A stretch of DNA of 64,000 bases from Streptomyces sp. NBC_01476 (GTDB taxonomy: Bacteria; Actinomycetota; Actinomycetes; Streptomycetales; Streptomycetaceae), in the NCBI RefSeq assembly GCF_036227265.1, contig NZ_CP109446.1, positions 2,183,501-2,247,500 on the forward strand. Direction: 5' to 3'. The position numbers were made by a program, and so were the translations under genes. The notes under the pieces were generated by a model, which was not told the origin of the DNA, made no database searches, and was given only the letters and a program-made list of their open reading frames with translations. Positions 60,832-64,000 of the stretch are shown in pieces. Position 1 is the first letter of the stretch, and every line of letters begins with the position of its first letter.

Positions 60832-61705
60832 GCAGGGTCATCGACCAGTAGACGATCGCCTCCGCGCTGGTGGTGCGGCGTTCGTAGTCGCGTGCCAGCC
60901 GGCGGGTGCGCATCAGCCAGGCGTTGGTGCGCTCAACGATCCACCGCTTGGGCAGGACCACGAAACCCTTCTGGTCGTCGCTGCGTTTGACGACCTGCAG
61001 GACCAGCGCGAGGACGGCCAGGCAGTGCTCGACGAGGCTGCCGGTGTATCCGCCGTCTGCCCAGACCAGGACCAGACGGTGATGCGCCTCGGCCACCCGC
61101 TGGAGCAGGACCTTCGCGGCGGTGCGGTCTCCGACGTCCGCAGCGGTGACCATCACGCCCAGCAGCAGCCCGAGACTGTCGACCACCAGGTGCCTTTTGC
61201 GGCCGTTGATCAGCTTCCCGCCGTCGAAGCCGCGGCTGTCCGAGCCCACCACGGCGTCGGCCTTGACCGACTGGGAGTCGATCACGGCGGCCGTCGGCTC
61301 GATGTCCCGCCCGGCACGGGTGCGGACCCGGTCGCGCAGCCGGTCGTGGAACTCCCCGATCAGGCCGCGGTCGCGCCAGCGGCGGAAGAACGCGTAGACC
61401 CGGTCCCACGGCGGGAAATCGGCCGGCATCGCGCGCCACTTGATTCCGTTGTCGACCAGATACCGGACCGCGTCCAGTATGGCCCGGTGGCAATACGCCT
61501 CCGGCTGCCCGCCGCGGCCCCGCATCCAGCCCGGCACCGGCAGCAACGGCCGGACCACCTTCCACTCCTCGTCCGTCATGTCCGACGGATAACGCGGCTG
61601 CCGGGCCCCGTTGTCGGCGGCGTTTCCGAACCGGTGTGCCAGGCAGTCACACCCCGGAGTGACCGAACTGGACGGCCCAGCCATCGACACGGAACACTCC
61701 AACAC
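60788..61705 (-). CDS. IS5-family transposase (copy 2)
   Basis: Identical in sequence to the 305-residue transposase at 45603-46520, with all three acidic catalytic residues (VIDSQSVKAD, WADGGYTG, VERTNAW). The start is a GTG after AGGAGG. It overlaps the accessory gene on the other strand by 44 bases. Confidence 0.92.
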   Translation of the reverse strand: MLECSVSMAGPSSSVTPGCDCLAHRFGNAADNGARQPRYPSDMTDEEWKVVRPLLPVPGWMRGRGGQPEAYCHRAILDAVRYLVDNGIKWRAMPADFPPWDRVYAFFRRWRDRGLIGEFHDRLRDRVRTRAGRDIEPTAAVIDSQSVKADAVVGSDSRGFDGGKLINGRKRHLVVDSLGLLLGVMVTAADVGDRTAAKVLLQRVAEAHHRLVLVWADGGYTGSLVEHCLAVLALVLQVVKRSDDQKGFVVLPKRWIVERTNAWLMRTRRLARDYERRTTSAEAIVYWSMTLLMTRRLARPHPSPA

Positions 61706-61852
61706 CGGGGCCTCCTGACGTTGTTCGTTGATTCGACACCATCGAACTGTTCAGAAGGCCCCACCCTTATGCACCGACCATGCCGTCACCACCCAAACGG
61801 GAACCCCGGTTCGAAGCCCACTCCCCAAGGCCGGAACGACAACAGCAACTAA

Positions 61853-62447
61853 GACGACCCATCTGGGGCGGCTGGCCGAGCGGTGGAACAGCTTCCAGCC
61901 GCTGGGTGCCGTCCACGAGCACGACCCTGAGCCGTGGGCGCGGGTGGCGGCCGGCGACTACGCCCGGTGGTGGTTCGAGACGTCCACGACCGTCGAGCTG
62001 ACCGAGATGCTGCTCGCCGGCCACGCCAAGCGGGCCGCCTCCCGCGAGACGGGACGTACGGGGCTGCTCGACCGGGGCCTGCCCATGCTGCTTGCGGTGG
62101 CCACCGCCACCTGCGTCGTCAAGGACGGGCTGACGGTCAGCGAGGCGTTCAAGACCGTATCGGGTATCGCCGGTTCGCGAGCCGCCTCGCCGGAGACCTC
62201 GATCCTCCTGCTCCCGTCCCTCGACGCCGAACGCAGCTACGCCATCACGAGCGTCCGCGAGGGCCGTCCGTGGACCGGGATCTACCCGGCGTATCAGAAA
62301 ACGCTGCACGCGGTACTGCTCCAGCAGGCGGATCACGGCTCGTACACCGCGGTCGTGGACTGCGAGGAACGGTCCCTGGACGCGGTACAGAGCGACGTAC
62401 TCGATCACCTTGGCCTCGACCCACTCACCAACGGGAGTCCCCAATGA
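61853..62447 (+). pseudogene. 3' fragment of the thymidylate-kinase-like gene
   Basis: About 197 codons continuing directly from the 5' fragment. They read TTHLGRLAERWNSFQPLGAV and later RTGLLDRGLPMLLAVATATC, whose DRG looks like the second catalytic motif of thymidylate-kinase-like proteins. The substrate is not certain, and relatives in Streptomyces clusters are not always true dTMP kinases. The stop overlaps the next start as ATGA, so coupling to the downstream fusion protein is lost with the IS insertion. Confidence 0.85.
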
Positions 62448-64000
62448 CCCAGAACTCCCCGCCCTTGGCCATGCCACCGGGCCTGGCTCGCGCCATCGAG
62501 ACCCTCCAGAACAAGGATCGGCACCGCCTCGACGACACCGTCACACGGCTCCACACCGTCAACGGACTCCTGTGGGACACCGAGGACAGGGTCCGTAGCG
62601 CCTTACTCTCCGCCGCCCAGGTCACCGACTGCAAGCGGGAGATCGACCAGCTCAACGCCGAGCGCAACGCGCTCGCCGAGCGGGCCGACGAGGTCCTCGG
62701 CTCGCTGGCGGACGCGGGCCGCGCCGATGCGCCGCTGCACACCGAGACCCTCGCCTCAGTCGTCGACCGTCTGTCGGTGCTGACCCTGCGAATCTGGCAC
62801 AGCGAGCGAGCGGCAGCCCGGGACTCACTGGCCCGCCGACGCGTCCCCGCACTCCACGGCCAACGCGAAGAACTGTGCGCCGCCCTCGACGCACTGGTCT
62901 CCGATGTCGTCGCCGGCCGACGCCGACTGCCGTTACCCGCCCGCTTCAAGCTGTACGGGCGGGACGACACCGCACCCGCAGAGATCAAGCCCAGTCGGCA
63001 CCTCCGCCGGGTCCTCGCCCTTGGTGGGCTGAGCGAGTGCGGCAAAAGCACCAGCGCTGAGTTCGTCCAGCGCACATGCGGCGCCCAGCGCCTCAAGATC
63101 GGCTTCCTTCTCCGGCAGGCCGCCCACCGCAATGGCCTCGCGGACCCCTACGCGCTTTCGGCCCGCCGACAGGCCGAGCTACTGCTCGCCGAGCTGAACC
63201 GCTTCGCGGACGCCCACGTCGACACCTCGCTGTTCACCATCGAGTCCGTCCACGACGACGCCTCGATCGCCGAGCTCAAGCAGCTCATGGGCGACACCCT
63301 CCAGATCGTCTACCTGGACGCCTCCTTCGCCGTACGCGTCGACCGCTCCGGTACTCCGGCCCAGGCTGTCGCCGCAAAGGACGAGATCAAGATGAGCCGT
63401 GGCGCCCACCAGGTCGCCGCGCTCGCCGACCACGTGATCGACAACAGCGGCAGCGTCGCCGCTCTTCGCGCGCGGCTCCGGCGCATAGCCGCCCCGCCCT
63501 CCGCCACGGCGCTGCGCGTGGCCACCCCGTACGGACTCGGCCTGCCTGCCGCCATCGCCTCGGCGACGGCCGACTTCACCGACGCGATAAGGGCATACGG
63601 CCCCGGCATACGGCTCGCTGCCCTGACCGGCAGCCCCAGCGAGGGCACCTGGATCGCCGGCTGGTCCGATCTGGACCTCCTCGTGATCGCCGAACACGAG
63701 ACCACCGGCCGGGTCCACGAGGCCCTGGAGCAGTACCGGACCGCCCTCGACGGTGCAGCCTCCCTCAGTCCCACCGTCGTCACCGCCGGCGAACTAACCG
63801 CCCGGCGCCTCACCCCACGCCTGGCGTTCGTCCTCCACCAGATCCAGCAGGGCGGCCCCGTCCTGCACGCTGCACCCGACCTCGAACTGCCGGCGATCAA
63901 CCGAGACGAGCTCGCGCTCGCTGCCGTCCGCGAACTCCCCCAGGTCATCCTGACCATCCGCCGCCTGCGCGCTGAGGCGGGGCCGACGACACTGCGGCAG
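62444..64000 (+). CDS. DUF4254 / P-loop kinase / nucleotidyltransferase fusion protein (C-terminus beyond window)
   Basis: 519 codons, open to the right edge. Residues about 10-170 are DUF4254-like (LHTVNGLLWDTEDRVRSALL). Residues about 185-340 form a P-loop kinase-like domain with Walker A LALGGLSECGKSTSAEF. From about 365 there is a nucleotidyltransferase core, LTGSPSEGTWIAGWSDLDLL, with the GSxxxGT and paired Asp of the MNT/KNTase superfamily. The start overlaps the kinase-like stop as ATGA. The three parts together suggest a protein that phosphorylates and transfers nucleotide groups; the acceptor is unknown. Confidence 0.8.
   Translation, partial: MTQNSPPLAMPPGLARAIETLQNKDRHRLDDTVTRLHTVNGLLWDTEDRVRSALLSAAQVTDCKREIDQLNAERNALAERADEVLGSLADAGRADAPLHTETLASVVDRLSVLTLRIWHSERAAARDSLARRRVPALHGQREELCAALDALVSDVVAGRRRLPLPARFKLYGRDDTAPAEIKPSRHLRRVLALGGLSECGKSTSAEFVQRTCGAQRLKIGFLLRQAAHRNGLADPYALSARRQAELLLAELNRFADAHVDTSLFTIESVHDDASIAELKQLMGDTLQIVYLDASFAVRVDRSGTPAQAVAAKDEIKMSRGAHQVAALADHVIDNSGSVAALRARLRRIAAPPSATALRVATPYGLGLPAAIASATADFTDAIRAYGPGIRLAALTGSPSEGTWIAGWSDLDLLVIAEHETTGRVHEALEQYRTALDGAASLSPTVVTAGELTARRLTPRLAFVLHQIQQGGPVLHAAPDLELPAINRDELALAAVRELPQVILTIRRLRAEAGPTTLRQ

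Larger units (their letters stand above)
60216..61849 (-). mobile_element. IS5-family insertion sequence, copy 2 (1634 bp)
   Basis: Same length, ends and genes as the copy at 45459, in opposite orientation. It is flanked by a TAA duplication (60213-60215 and 61850-61852); with TCA at copy 1 this fits a TNA target, as in the ISL2-type branch of IS5. It interrupts the Walker A codons of the kinase-like gene. Confidence 0.95.

Noticed and set aside
45456..61852. Composite transposon formed by the two IS copies
   Set aside because: Each copy has its own different 3-bp target duplication (TCA and TAA) and interrupts its own site, so they inserted independently.

Overview
The window is very high in GC, uses GTG starts and ATGA-type overlaps freely, and carries GAF-ANTAR regulators, a DUF574 methyltransferase, an MmyB-type XRE regulator and a SpdB-like DUF2637 protein. 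All of this points to a Streptomyces or close relative. No tRNA, rRNA or CRISPR array was recognised.

Left half (1-34.5 kb) reads as ordinary chromosome. It holds an APC permease (cut by the edge), a STAS / GAF-ANTAR / GAF-ANTAR signalling set, a KhtT/KhtU-like cation-proton antiporter pair, a DinB protein, and a divergent FolD behind a convincing ZTP (pfl) riboswitch. A nine-gene leftward operon (18.2-7.3 kb) follows: M20 hydrolase, two amidohydrolases, a five-part peptide-type ABC importer and a NodB/HpPgdA-like deacetylase. It is divergent from a double-domain Lrp-type regulator and looks like uptake and hydrolysis of an amide- or imide-type substrate. Then come a cell-surface set (HupE/UreJ, a metallophosphatase with a WxL-like tail, a DUF916-like protein), an SDR, regulators, an IPT/TIG repeat protein, a LysR-TDT transporter pair and a TerC protein.

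Right half (34.76-64 kb) reads as an integrated mobile element. It starts with about 36 bases matching the 3' end of RNase P RNA (putative att site). The element's own tyrosine integrase is split: its C-terminus is at 34.9-35.05 kb and its N-terminus at 42.4-43.5 kb. Between them sits a 7.36-kb Tn554/RIT-like transposon with three recombinase genes, a small coiled-coil gene, three small cargo genes and imperfect terminal inverted repeats. Removing it restores the integrase reading frame exactly. Next come an excisionase, a segment bounded by a 37-bp perfect inverted repeat (small unknown genes, an IS110 fossil, a 1634-bp IS5-family insertion, a degenerate GyrB-like protein), and a mobilisation/partition block (HTH protein, frameshifted DUF2637 gene, MobC-like protein, relaxase, ParB-like protein).

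The last 9 kb holds a divergent cluster. Leftward are an XRE regulator, a cysteine hydrolase and a FAD oxidoreductase. Rightward are a NUDIX hydrolase, a thymidylate-kinase-like protein and a DUF4254 / P-loop kinase / nucleotidyltransferase fusion that runs off the edge. The kinase-like gene is broken inside its Walker A motif by a second copy of the same IS, with a clean TAA duplication. This cluster is the best candidate here for an undescribed nucleotide-handling system; in this genome it is probably damaged.
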